Positions 8,242 to 16,960 of a DNA stretch of 64,000 nucleotides are shown in pieces. The notes under the pieces were generated by a model. That model saw only the letters and a list, made by a program, of their open reading frames with translations. It made no database searches and was not told the DNA's origin. Position 1 is the stretch's first letter, and the number at the start of each line of letters is the position of its first letter. The translations under genes were made by a program, and so were the position numbers. The stretch comes from JAPSGM01 sp963777045 (lineage in GTDB: Bacteria; Chloroflexota; Limnocylindria; QHBO01), in contig CAVZPD010000027.1 in NCBI GenBank assembly GCA_963777045.1, forward strand, positions 1 to 64,000, in the 5' to 3' direction.

Positions 8242-9066
8242 CTAGGAAGCCAGTGTAGCACCGGCATCGGCCATCCTGGCTCGCCAGCTCTCCGCTGCGG
8301 CGGCCGCGGCCTGGCGCCAGTCACCACCCGACGACGCGGAGGCGATTCCGCGCGAGATGTTGACGAGGCCCGGCGCACGCCGCCCGTGACAGGAGCGAAC
8401 GGCCCCCGCCAGGTCACCGCCCTGCGCACCGACGCCGGGCACCAGGAAGGCTGGCTCCGGATGAGCGGCGCGCAGGGCCTCGAGCTCGCCCGGAGCGGTC
8501 GCCCCCACCACCAGGCCAACCTCGGGTCGTGGCCATCGGCCGTCCACCCAGGCAGCCACGTGCTCGGCGAGGGTCTGCCCCCGTGGTGCGATGTGCAGGT
8601 GCTGGAGCGTCGCCGCACTCGGGTTCGAGGTGCGAGCCAGGATGTAGATGATCCTGTCGGGGTACGCCAGGAACGGCTCGATGGCGTCCTCGCCCAGGTA
8701 CGGGGAGAGGGTGACGCCGTCCGCGCCGAGGTGGCCGAGCAGGGCGGCTGCGTATCGCTCGGCGGTGCTGCCAACGTCGCCACGCTTCGCATCCAGGATC
8801 AGGACGTGGTCGTCCGGCACGTCGGCGCGCACCCGCTCGAGCGCCGCACTGCCGGCACTGCCGAACGCCTCGAAGAAGGCGACGTTGACCTTCACGGCCG
8901 CGGCCACCGGCGCAACTGCCTCAACCAGCCCGCGGGCGAAGGTCTCGAGACCTTGCGCGTCGCGCGGGAGACCTTCCGGCAGTGCGTCGGGATGCGGATC
9001 GATCCCCAGGCAGAGCGGCGCCCCCAGCGCATCGATCCGGCGACGGAGCCGATCCAGCGGCGTCAT
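8242..9066 (-). CDS. pyrF: orotidine-5'-phosphate decarboxylase (type 2)
   Basis: 274 residues. It converts OMP to UMP, the last step of de novo UMP synthesis. The catalytic LDAKRGDVGSTAERYA motif is at about 91-105, and the C-terminal LVPGVGAQGGDL and NISRGIASA form the phosphate site. The length and DAKRGD form place it in the larger subfamily 2 typical of Actinobacteria and Chloroflexota. Its start overlaps the recJ stop by 4 nt (ATGA), so it is translated together with recJ. Confidence 0.95.
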   Translation of the reverse strand: MTPLDRLRRRIDALGAPLCLGIDPHPDALPEGLPRDAQGLETFARGLVEAVAPVAAAVKVNVAFFEAFGSAGSAALERVRADVPDDHVLILDAKRGDVGSTAERYAAALLGHLGADGVTLSPYLGEDAIEPFLAYPDRIIYILARTSNPSAATLQHLHIAPRGQTLAEHVAAWVDGRWPRPEVGLVVGATAPGELEALRAAHPEPAFLVPGVGAQGGDLAGAVRSCHGRRAPGLVNISRGIASASSGGDWRQAAAAAAESWRARMADAGATLAS

Positions 9067-10829
9067 CGGGCTACGGCGGCCGCTTCGCCGATCGGGATCG
9101 CGACGGCCTGGCGGCGCCGTTCGGCCAGTGGGCTCGCCTCGTCGTGCGCGTAGTCGATGACGCGGAGCCGCAGGCGGGCGTTCCCCTGGAACGTGTCCTG
9201 CTCCAGCGTGCCGACCAGGTCGACCATGCTGCCGGGCTCCGGCAGCTCGCGCTCCGCCGGCGTGCCGAAGGCGATGGCGTCGATCGTCTCGGCGCCACGA
9301 CGCATGCGGAACGCGACGTGGTCTCCGCCGCTACCGACGCGCCGCGCTTCCCGGACCGCGAGCCCGGTCACCGCCAGTACCGGCTCCACGTGACCGGGAC
9401 CGAACGGCGTGAGGCGCCCGATCTCCCCGGCCAGCGTCCAGCCGAGGTGCGCAGCGGGCAGCACCAGGTCGACCGTGACGCGGCCTGCTCGCTCGAGTGC
9501 CAGGCCGGAATCGGCGGGGTAGGGTCGCGGCAAGGTACCGAAGGCCTCGGCGAAGGCGGCCCAGCTATCCGGGAGGAGGCTGAAACCTCCCGCCCCCGCG
9601 TGGCCGCCGCGCTTGGTGAGGTGCATTGCGCAGGCGGACAGCGCCTGCCCGACATGGAAGTCGACGGGTGCCCGAACCGATCCGCGCAGCTCATCCCCCA
9701 CCAGGCAGGCCACGGCCACGGGCCGCGCCAGCGACTCCGCCAGCCGCCCTGCCACGAGGCCGATGACACCGGGTGCCCAGCCGTCGCCGCGCAGCGCGAG
9801 GGGCGCCTCGCCGGCGAATCGACCAGGAGTGCACGCGCCTCGTCGATGGCATGCGCCGTCAGCCGCCGCCGCTCGCGGAAGCGCGGCGCCCAGCTCCTCG
9901 GCGAGGCGCTCCGCGTCGTCGCGGTCCTCCTCCAGCAGCAGGCGGATGGCGAGATCGGCCTGGTCGATGCGTCCGGCGGCGTTGATCCAGGGAGCGACAC
10001 CGAAGGCGAGGTCGCGCGCCGTGGGCGCCTCGGGGTGCTCCGCCGTCCGCGCGAGGAGGGAGCGGAGCCCGGCATGCTCGGTTGCACCGAGCTGCGCCAG
10101 CCCCAGCCGCACGATCGCGCGGCTCTCGCCGGTCATGGGCGCCATGTCGGCAACGGTGCCGATGGCCGCCAGCCCGGCGAGATCCGGCACCTGCCGGCCG
10201 CGGCGCGCCAGCAGGGCGTCCGCCAGCTTGTACGAGAGCCCGGCGCCGGTCAGGTCGACGTCCGGATAGCCGCAGTCCGGACGGTGCGGATCGACGACCG
10301 CGACGGCCGGCGGCAGGGTGCCGCCCGGCAGATGGTGATCGGTCACGATCACGTCCAGGCCGATGCGCCGCGCGTGCTCGACCTCGGCCACGTTGACGAC
10401 GCCGCAGTCGCAGGTGACGACCAGGCCGATCCCCGCCGAGGCGAGCCGCTCCAGCCCCGGCACGGAGAGGCCGTAGCCCTCGGCCAGGCGTGACGGGATG
10501 TGGCGCACCACCTCGGCCCCGCAGGCGCGCAGCGCGGTGGACCAGATGGCGACGGCGGTCATCCCATCGGCGTCGTAGTCGCCCCAGATGGCGATCCGCT
10601 CGCCCTGGTCGATCGCTCGCTCCAGCCGCTCGAGGGCAACATCGGCATCGGCCATCAGCGAGACGTCGTGGAGGGATGCCTCACCGCCATGCAGGAAGGC
10701 GTGCAGCTGCTGGTCCGTCTGGAACCCGCGGCGCGCCAGGAGGGTCGCCACCGGCCGCCCGAACCCCGCGAAGGTCGGAGGGTCGAGCAGCGGCTCCGGG
10801 AGGAGCCACTCGAGGCGCGGAGGAATCAC
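9063..10829 (-). CDS. recJ: single-stranded-DNA exonuclease RecJ, with an internal compensated frameshift
   Basis: 588 residues, close to the family norm. The DHH phosphoesterase motifs are GDYDADG (83-89) and TDHH (163-166); the DHHA1 motif GGHAGAGGFSLL follows. RecJ degrades ssDNA 5' to 3' in recombination and repair. Residues about 318-339 do not fit the family, whereas the next frame over the same bases reads RERRRLTAHAIDEARALLVD, typical RecJ sequence. Two opposite one-base shifts (near 9878 and 9809-9818) would explain this. Either both are sequence errors or the gene carries a scrambled 22-residue patch. The GTG start is 6 nt after a TACCAT box, so the mRNA is probably leaderless. Confidence 0.9.
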   Translation of the reverse strand: MIPPRLEWLLPEPLLDPPTFAGFGRPVATLLARRGFQTDQQLHAFLHGGEASLHDVSLMADADVALERLERAIDQGERIAIWGDYDADGMTAVAIWSTALRACGAEVVRHIPSRLAEGYGLSVPGLERLASAGIGLVVTCDCGVVNVAEVEHARRIGLDVIVTDHHLPGGTLPPAVAVVDPHRPDCGYPDVDLTGAGLSYKLADALLARRGRQVPDLAGLAAIGTVADMAPMTGESRAIVRLGLAQLGATEHAGLRSLLARTAEHPEAPTARDLAFGVAPWINAAGRIDQADLAIRLLLEEDRDDAERLAEELGAALPRAAAADGACHRRGACTPGRFAGEAPLALRGDGWAPGVIGLVAGRLAESLARPVAVACLVGDELRGSVRAPVDFHVGQALSACAMHLTKRGGHAGAGGFSLLPDSWAAFAEAFGTLPRPYPADSGLALERAGRVTVDLVLPAAHLGWTLAGEIGRLTPFGPGHVEPVLAVTGLAVREARRVGSGGDHVAFRMRRGAETIDAIAFGTPAERELPEPGSMVDLVGTLEQDTFQGNARLRLRVIDYAHDEASPLAERRRQAVAIPIGEAAAVAR

Positions 10830-10835
10830 GCCGGC

Positions 10836-10879
10836 ATGGTAGCCGGGGGCGCTTACTCGCCGCTTACCTTTCGGTTACC
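10836..10879 (-). promoter_or_regulatory. triple GGTAA direct-repeat promoter element of recJ
   Basis: On the minus strand there are three 11-bp units: GGTAACCGAAA (10879-10869), GGTAAGCGGCG (10868-10858) and AGTAAGCGCCC (10857-10847). A -10-like TACCAT follows (10841-10836), then 6 nt to the GTG start. Repeat 3 begins 28 nt before the start codon. The same architecture and spacing occur at 16911-16954 and 41603-41646. Likely an activator site covering the -35 region of a leaderless promoter. Confidence 0.65.
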
Positions 10880-10888
10880 GGGGCCCGA

Positions 10889-12046
10889 CTAGCGGGCGGC
10901 GGCCTTCGCCTTGGCCGGCCGCGACTTGCGGTTTGCGTCCCATTCGTACCAGGCCACCAGCAGCTGGCTGGCGTTGAAGATCGACGAGTAGGTCCCGCTC
11001 ACGACGCCGATGAGCAGCGCCAACGTGAAGGTCTTGATCGTGGCCGGTCCCAGCAGGAAGAGCGCGGCCAGCGTCACCACCACCGTTACCGACGTGTTGA
11101 TGGAGCGGCCGAGCGTCTGCAGGATCGAGTGGTTGACGATCGCGCCGAACGGCTCGCCGGCATGGCGAATCCGGTTCTCTCGGATCCGGTCGAAGACGAC
11201 GATCGTGTCGTGCACGCTGAATCCGATGACGGTCAGCAGCGCCGTGACGAAGAGGGCGTCGAACTCCAGGTTGAAGAAGAAGCCGAGGATCGCGAAGATC
11301 CCGACCACCACGATCACGTCGTGCAGCAGCGCCACGATGGCGGCCGTGCCGAACCGGAAGCCGAAGCGGACCCACAGGTAGAGCAGGATGAAGAGCTCGC
11401 CGACCACGATCAGGATCACCGACGACCGGATCAGCTCCGAGCCGATGAGGGGGCCGACGGTTGTGAGGCTGCGCGGCTCGCCCGGCCCGAACCGAGCGAC
11501 CAGCTCCTTCTGCAGCTTGTCGAAATCGGTACCGGCAGCGACCTGGATCGGCGTCGGGCTGGGGCTGGGCGCGGCCGATCCGGACGGCCCCGCCGACCCC
11601 GATGTTCCCGCCGTGGCACTCGGCACCGGCGTGGTGATCTCGTTGCTCTGGTTCGGCGTCGCTGAGGGCGATGGCTGGCTGGATGCCGAAGCGATTGCGG
11701 AGCCGGATGCGGCGGGCGAACCCGATGCCGCGGCTGAACCGCTGGCGCCGGGCGAGGGCGTCGGGATCGCGGTCTGCTGCGGGAGCAGGTCGATCGGCTC
11801 GGTCCGGATCTCCAGGAAGCCGTCGGACAGCTCGCGCACGCTGGCATCGGTGTAGCCGAGCTCGGCCAGCGCGGTGTCGACCTCGGCCGCGGCGGGCCGG
11901 CTCTCGTAGCGAACCTGCCAGACGGTGCCGCCGGTGAAGTCGACCGACGGTCGCAGCCCGCCGAGGATGATGAAGATCACGCCGGGAACCGTGATCAGCG
12001 CGCTGAAGAGGAAGTACCAGCGGCGCTTGCCGACGATGTCGAACAT
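10889..12046 (-). CDS. secF: protein translocase subunit SecF with long low-complexity insertion
   Basis: 385 residues. The first helix (10-30) is followed by SVDFTGGTVWQVRY (SecF D1 motif), and the C-terminal five-helix block contains ALLTVIGFSVHDTIVVFDRIRENR. SecF works with SecD to drive late translocation using the proton gradient. Residues about 91-168 are an insertion of almost only Ser, Ala, Pro, Gly and Thr in the external loop, making the protein longer than the usual 300 or so residues. It begins 3 nt after secD. Confidence 0.94.
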   Translation of the reverse strand: MFDIVGKRRWYFLFSALITVPGVIFIILGGLRPSVDFTGGTVWQVRYESRPAAAEVDTALAELGYTDASVRELSDGFLEIRTEPIDLLPQQTAIPTPSPGASGSAAASGSPAASGSAIASASSQPSPSATPNQSNEITTPVPSATAGTSGSAGPSGSAAPSPSPTPIQVAAGTDFDKLQKELVARFGPGEPRSLTTVGPLIGSELIRSSVILIVVGELFILLYLWVRFGFRFGTAAIVALLHDVIVVVGIFAILGFFFNLEFDALFVTALLTVIGFSVHDTIVVFDRIRENRIRHAGEPFGAIVNHSILQTLGRSINTSVTVVVTLAALFLLGPATIKTFTLALLIGVVSGTYSSIFNASQLLVAWYEWDANRKSRPAKAKAAAR

Positions 12047-12049
12047 GGC

Positions 12050-13360
12050 TCAGCGCTCCACGTGGTAGAGCTCGAGGCGCCGGCCCCAGTCGGTGCGCAC
12101 CACGTAGCGCAGCACCGTCCGCGTGACCGTCACGGCCGAGAACATCGAGACCAGGACGCCGATGATCAGCACCAGCGCGAAGCCTCGCACGACGGTCGTC
12201 CCCTGCCAGTAGAGCCAGGCAGCCACCAGGATCGAGCTGACGTTCGAGTCGAGGATGCTCGACCAGGCGCGATTGAAGCCGGCCTCGATGGCCGGCACCA
12301 GCGATTTGCCGGCGCGTATCTCCTCCTTCATCCGCTCGAAGATGAGGATGTTGGCGTCGACCGCCATGCCGATGGAGAGGATGAACGCCGCCACGCCGGC
12401 CAGGGTCAGCGTCACCCCGATCAGCCGGAAGATGGCGTAGACCACCAGCGTGTAGAAGATCAGCGCCCCGGCGGCCAGCACGCCCGGCATGCGGTAGAAG
12501 GCGATCATGAAGATGAGGACCAGCAGGAGGCCGATGCCGCCCGCGGCCAGGGCCTGGGCCAGGAAGTCGGCGCCCAGCGTCGGCGCCACCTTCTCCACGC
12601 CCTGCTCCAGCAGGGAGACCGGCAGTGCGCCGAAGCGCAGCGTGTTGTACAGGTTCTCCTGCTCGGTCCGGGCACCGGCGCCGGACCCCACAGTGATGAC
12701 GGTGTTGCCGCCGCAGATCGCGCCGCGGATGGTCGGGACGGTGTAGACGATGCCGTCCAGCGCGATCGGGCCCTGGCGACCGACGTTGTTGGTGGTGAAC
12801 GTGCACCACTGCTCGGAGGCGGGGCTGCGCAGCGTGAACTGGACGCCGACCTCGCCGGTCTGCGACGAGGGCGCGACGCTGTTCGGGTCGATGAAGCCGC
12901 CGTCGAAGAGGACCTCTACCCCGCCGTTCGCGATCTGGTCGCGGACGTCCTGGTTGTCCGCCAGCGTCTGGCCCTTCGGGTCGATGAACTGCAGCTGTCC
13001 GGTTGACCCCACCAGCGAGCGGATCTGGTCCTCGTTCGAGAGGCCGGGCACCTCGACCACGATGCGCCGCTGGTCGGCGCTGACCTCGGTCCGCACCTGC
13101 GGCTCGGAGACGCCGATGCCGCCGACGCGCCGCTCGATGATGTCGCGCGCGGTACTCAACTGCTCGTCGGTAACCGTCTCGCCGGGCTGCGGCTGCACGG
13201 CCAGCGTGACCCGGATCCCGCCCTGCAGGTCGAGCCCCAGCGTCGTGTGCAGGTCGCTGCCGGGCACGCCGGAGGGCATCCACGAGCGCGGAATGTCGAT
13301 GTAGATCGCCAGCAGGAGGGTCACGAGGATCACCCACGGGGCGATGCGGCGCCAGGTCAT
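12050..13360 (-). CDS. secD: protein translocase subunit SecD
   Basis: 436 residues. N-terminal helix (about 8-23), then the D1 motif LGLDLQGGIRVTL, the P1 external domain and a C-terminal helix bundle with SIGMAVDANILIFERMKEE. It is the partner of secF in the SecDF chaperone complex. The external domain has two Cys (in QWCTF and AICGG) that could form a disulfide. The start at ATG 13360 has a GAAAGGA site upstream and a good sigma-70-type promoter at 13450-13479. Confidence 0.95.
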   Translation of the reverse strand: MTWRRIAPWVILVTLLLAIYIDIPRSWMPSGVPGSDLHTTLGLDLQGGIRVTLAVQPQPGETVTDEQLSTARDIIERRVGGIGVSEPQVRTEVSADQRRIVVEVPGLSNEDQIRSLVGSTGQLQFIDPKGQTLADNQDVRDQIANGGVEVLFDGGFIDPNSVAPSSQTGEVGVQFTLRSPASEQWCTFTTNNVGRQGPIALDGIVYTVPTIRGAICGGNTVITVGSGAGARTEQENLYNTLRFGALPVSLLEQGVEKVAPTLGADFLAQALAAGGIGLLLVLIFMIAFYRMPGVLAAGALIFYTLVVYAIFRLIGVTLTLAGVAAFILSIGMAVDANILIFERMKEEIRAGKSLVPAIEAGFNRAWSSILDSNVSSILVAAWLYWQGTTVVRGFALVLIIGVLVSMFSAVTVTRTVLRYVVRTDWGRRLELYHVER

Positions 13361-13449
13361 GCTAAAGCCAGTTCGGTCCTTTCACTCGGGCGTGCGCACC
13401 GGCATCGGCCGGACACGAAACGCGCCGCTCGTCGGCGGCGGGCCGCGCG

Positions 13450-13479
13450 ATTATAGGGGCCGATCGGCGACGCTCGCAA
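13450..13479 (-). promoter_or_regulatory. sigma-70-type promoter for secDF
   Basis: On the minus strand, -35 TTGCGA (13479-13474), an 18-nt spacer and a perfect -10 TATAAT (13455-13450). It lies in the 126-bp gap between uvrC and secD. It implies a leader of about 80 nt, unlike the leaderless genes nearby. Confidence 0.65.
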
Positions 13480-13486
13480 TCGGCGC

Positions 13487-15421
13487 TCAGGCGAGCATCC
13501 CCTCGCGCGCCAGGCGCGCCTTCAGTCGCTCGGCCACCTCGCGTCCCACGCCCGGCGTGGCGGCCACCTCCTCGACCGATGCCTCGCGGATGCGGCGCAC
13601 GCTGCCGAAGCGCTTGAGCAGGGCGCGCTTGCGCGCCGGACCGATGCCCGCCACCTCGTCGAAGACGCTGGCCAGCGCGCGCTTGCCGCGAACGTTGCGG
13701 TGGTAGGTGATGGCGAACCGATGCGCCTCGTCGCGGATGCGCTGCACCAGGTAGAGCGCCTGCGACCGCCGCGGCAGGACGATGGGTTCGGAGCGGCCTG
13801 GCACGTACAACTCCTCGAAGCGCTTCGCCAAACCGGCCAGCGGGAGGTCGGTCATGGCGAGCTCCTGCAGCACGCCCACCGCCGCCGACAGCTGACCCTT
13901 GCCGCCGTCGACGATGACCAGGTCCGGCAGCGCCCAGCCCTCGCCGCCCCGGCGCCGCCCCTCCCCGTCCTCCTCGATCGATTCGGGCACCTCGTCGGCG
14001 CCGACCGCCGCCAGGGAGAGGGCGCCCGTCTCGGCACGAAGGCGCGAGGCGCGCGAGAACCGACGTCGGAGCACCTCGGCCATCATCCGGAAGTCGTCGG
14101 GCGTCTCCCCGGAGCGGATGCGGAAGCGGCGGTACTCGCGCGGCTCCGGGCGGCCGTTGACGAAGACGACCATGCTCCCCACCGCCGAGGTGCCCTGGAT
14201 GTTGCTCATGTCGTAGCACTCGATCCGCTCCGGCGGGCGCGGCAGGCCCAGCGCCGCGGCCAGGCCGCCGAGCGCCTCGTCGCGCTTCTCGGTGTCCGCC
14301 AGCCACTCGGCCCGCTCCTTGGCGAGCGCCTCGACCGCGTTCTGCGTCGCGAGCGCCAGCAGTCGCCGCTTCTCCCCGCGCTCGGGGACGTGCAGGGCGA
14401 CCCGCGAGCCACGCCGCTCGCCGAGGAAGGCGGTCAGCTCATCGGCCTGCGCCGGCAGCGCCGGCAGGAGCACCTCGCGCGGCGGCCGCTCCGTCACCGA
14501 GTAGTACTGCTGCAGGAACGAGCCGAGCACCTCGCCGTCGGTCGCGTCGCGCGCGTTCTCCACGATGAAGTGCTCGCGGCCGATCATCTTGCCGTTGCGG
14601 ATGACGAACAGCTGCAGGCAGGCCTCCCCCTCCTCGCGCGCCATCCCCACCACGTCCTGCTCCGCGCGGCTGTAGGCGGCCACCTTCTGCTGCTCGATCG
14701 TCCGCTCCACGGCCCGCAGCTTGTCGCGGGCCGCAGCCGCCTGCTCGAAGCGCAGCGCCTCGGCATGGAGCTCCATCTCATTCCGCAGCTCGTCGGCGAT
14801 CCCCTCCTGCTTGCCGTCCAGGAAGTCGACGATCCGCCCGATGGTGGCCCGGTACGGCGCCTTCTCGACGGCCTGGATGCACGGCCCCTGGCATCGGTTG
14901 ATGTAGTAGAGCAGGCAGGGCCGCTCGAGCACCCGCTTCCCCTCCGGGATCTCCAGGTTGCAGGTGCGGAACGGGAAGATCTTGCGCAGCAGCTTGAGCG
15001 TGTCGTCGACGCTGGAGGCCGATGCGTACGGCCCGAAGTAGCGGCTCCCGTCGCGAGCCAGCTTCCGCGTCCGCACGATGCGCGGGAAGTCCTCGCCCAG
15101 CGTCACCTTCACGAACGGGTAGCTCTTGTCGTCGCGCAGCCGGATGTTGAAGCGCGGCCGGTGCTCCTTGATGAGGTTGCCCTCGAGCAGGAATGCCTCG
15201 CTGACGGTGTCGGTGACGATGTAGTCGACGTCGGCCACCTCCTGCGTCATGCGCAGGATGCGGGCGTCGAGCGCGCCCTTGCTGCCGAAGTAGGAGCGCA
15301 CCCGGTTGCGCAGGAGATCGGCCTTGCCGACGTAGAGGACCCGCCCATCGGCGTCCTTCATCAGGTACACGCCGGGCGAGGCCGGCAGCTGGCGCAGGAT
15401 GGCGCGGAGGTGGGGGGTCAC
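13487..15421 (-). CDS. uvrC: excinuclease ABC subunit C
   Basis: 644 residues. The GIY-YIG nuclease domain (SPGVYLMKDADGRVLYVGKA, about 15-34) makes the 3' incision. A Cys-containing segment (CLLYYINRCQGPC), the UVR helix (about 205-235), the EndoV-like domain for the 5' incision (IECYDMSNIQGTSAVGSMVVF) and C-terminal HhH repeats (VAGIGPARKRALLKRFGS, ATPGVGREVAERL) follow. UvrC cuts damaged DNA held by UvrB. The GTG start at 15421 lies 6 nt after a TAGAAT -10 box, so the transcript is probably leaderless. Confidence 0.96.
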   Translation of the reverse strand: MTPHLRAILRQLPASPGVYLMKDADGRVLYVGKADLLRNRVRSYFGSKGALDARILRMTQEVADVDYIVTDTVSEAFLLEGNLIKEHRPRFNIRLRDDKSYPFVKVTLGEDFPRIVRTRKLARDGSRYFGPYASASSVDDTLKLLRKIFPFRTCNLEIPEGKRVLERPCLLYYINRCQGPCIQAVEKAPYRATIGRIVDFLDGKQEGIADELRNEMELHAEALRFEQAAAARDKLRAVERTIEQQKVAAYSRAEQDVVGMAREEGEACLQLFVIRNGKMIGREHFIVENARDATDGEVLGSFLQQYYSVTERPPREVLLPALPAQADELTAFLGERRGSRVALHVPERGEKRRLLALATQNAVEALAKERAEWLADTEKRDEALGGLAAALGLPRPPERIECYDMSNIQGTSAVGSMVVFVNGRPEPREYRRFRIRSGETPDDFRMMAEVLRRRFSRASRLRAETGALSLAAVGADEVPESIEEDGEGRRRGGEGWALPDLVIVDGGKGQLSAAVGVLQELAMTDLPLAGLAKRFEELYVPGRSEPIVLPRRSQALYLVQRIRDEAHRFAITYHRNVRGKRALASVFDEVAGIGPARKRALLKRFGSVRRIREASVEEVAATPGVGREVAERLKARLAREGMLA

Positions 15422-15427
15422 GCTTCG

Positions 15428-15433
15428 ATTCTA
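15428..15433 (-). promoter_or_regulatory. -10 box of uvrC (leaderless)
   Basis: TAGAAT on the minus strand, 6 nt before the uvrC GTG. Transcription would begin at the start codon. No ribosome site is present. Confidence 0.55.
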
Positions 15434-15670
15434 GGCCGGCATCGGTCTGGGGCTCGCGCGACCGCACCTCCCGACTCCGCGTTTGCGCCCTGGATCGCCC
15501 AAACCGCGCCTGAGCCGCATGCTGCGCTGCATCTGCCCGATATGCCGCCCGGCGGTGAGCACGAGCCGCGCGCAGCCGCGCAGCTCACGCTTCCCGAGAG
15601 AGCGATGTGACGCCCAAAACGCACGCGAGCTGAGGACTGCGCTGCATTCGCGCGCGAGATCGCCCGCCGT
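15434..15670. other. intergenic gap with no recognised feature
   Basis: About 240 bp between uvrC and the LCP gene, which both run on the minus strand. Open frames here have no recognisable content. I see no tRNA, no strong terminator and only the uvrC -10 at its edge. Confidence 0.5.
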
Positions 15671-16861
15671 TCAGCTGTTCGAGGGGGTGGGCGTCGGGAT
15701 CGGCCTGGCCAGCTCATCGGCGATGTAGTCCTCGAGCGGCTGGTAGTCGGTCGGGCCCTCGCGCCCGATGACGACGAGGATGTACTGGCCGATGGTGTTC
15801 GTCGTGGCCTGCAGGATCACGTCCTCGGCCAGCTCGATGCGGCGGTCGGGACTGAGGTGGCCGCTCAGCAGGAAGAGGTCGATCGCCGACAGGTTGGTCG
15901 TCATCTCGCCCTTCAGCGCGTCCATCATTGCCAGCCCCGGACCGATGGAGCCGATGCCGCCGGAGCCGACCTCCCGGCGCAGCGCGCCGAGCACCCGCTG
16001 CTGGCGCACGGAGCGGGCGAAGTCGCTCGACTCGTCCGTGACCGAGGTGTACCGGGCGCGGGTGTAGGCCAGCGCCTCCTCACCATCCAGGTGCAGCTCG
16101 CCAACCGGGAACGTCCCGCCGTTGAAGATGCCGTCGCGGAAGAAGGCCTCGTTGGTCGTGTACGAGAAGGCGGTCGGGTTCTGAATCGTCACCCCGCCGA
16201 CCGCGTCGATCACCTCCCGGAACCCGGTGAAGTCCATGGCCAGCCAGTAGTCGATCTGCAGGCCCGTCACCTCGCCGAGCACCTTGGTCGCCAGGCGCGC
16301 ACCCTCCGGGATACCGTCACGCGCGTAGCCGATGGCGAAGGCCTCGTTGATCTTGGCGTTGTCCGGGATCTCGGGATCGCCCTCGACCCAGAGGTCGCGC
16401 GGGATCGGGATCATCGTCGTCGTGTCGGTGGCCGGGTCGATGCTCAGGATCTGGATCGAGTCGGCCAGGTAGTTGCCGCCGGTGTGCTCCGGGCCGCCGT
16501 ACCCGAAGAGCACGACGTTGACCCGTTCGTCGCCCCCCAGCGGTCCCCACAGGGCCGATGAGGCCGCCGGCGCCGTGGAGACCGTGTCGTTGAACGCGCT
16601 GACGCGCTGCCACACCACGATCGCGCCGATCACCGCGACCACCAGGATGAGCAGCAGCCCGATCAGGAGGATCGCCCGCAGCGGCGGCCCCTTGCGGCGC
16701 GGCCGGCCGGCGCCCGCCATCCCGTCCGTGGGATACGCGAGCTGCGCATCGGGATCGATGCCCTGCGCGCGCAGCTCCGCGTCGCGGCGGGCTGTTTCCT
16801 GGACCCGCCTGGCGCGGGCGGTGGCGGTGGCGTGTGGTCGTCTGCGGTCGCGAGAGGTCAT
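15671..16861 (-). CDS. LytR-CpsA-Psr (LCP) family protein
   Basis: 396 residues. An Arg-rich cytoplasmic N-terminus, one membrane helix (about 62-83) and an external LCP domain with VVLFGYGG, LADSIQILSIDPATDTTTMIPIPRDLWVE, VDAVGGVTI and LDGEEALAYTRARY; then a Pro/Thr tail. LCP enzymes transfer lipid-linked glycopolymers onto peptidoglycan. ATG 16861 is chosen because the longer frame upstream overlaps the divergent helicase gene antisense. A TATCCT -10-like box lies at 16873-16878. Confidence 0.9.
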   Translation of the reverse strand: MTSRDRRRPHATATARARRVQETARRDAELRAQGIDPDAQLAYPTDGMAGAGRPRRKGPPLRAILLIGLLLILVVAVIGAIVVWQRVSAFNDTVSTAPAASSALWGPLGGDERVNVVLFGYGGPEHTGGNYLADSIQILSIDPATDTTTMIPIPRDLWVEGDPEIPDNAKINEAFAIGYARDGIPEGARLATKVLGEVTGLQIDYWLAMDFTGFREVIDAVGGVTIQNPTAFSYTTNEAFFRDGIFNGGTFPVGELHLDGEEALAYTRARYTSVTDESSDFARSVRQQRVLGALRREVGSGGIGSIGPGLAMMDALKGEMTTNLSAIDLFLLSGHLSPDRRIELAEDVILQATTNTIGQYILVVIGREGPTDYQPLEDYIADELARPIPTPTPSNS

Positions 16862-16910
16862 GGGGCGGCGACAGGATAGCCGTCGGTGCAATGCGCTGCC
16901 GCTGAGCGGC

Positions 16911-16954
16911 GGTAATGCCGTGGTGATCCGCCGGTAAGGCGCCTGGCGGATCCT
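16911..16954 (+). promoter_or_regulatory. triple GGTAA direct-repeat promoter element of the UvrD-like helicase
   Basis: Three 11-bp units: GGTAATGCCGT (16911-16921), GGTGATCCGCC (16922-16932), GGTAAGGCGCC (16933-16943). A -10-like GATCCT follows at 16949-16954, 6 nt before the ATG. Repeat 3 begins 28 nt before the start, exactly as at recJ and at 41603. The core of units 2 and 3 is almost identical to the copy at 41614-41630. Confidence 0.65.
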
Positions 16955-16960
16955 TCCGGC

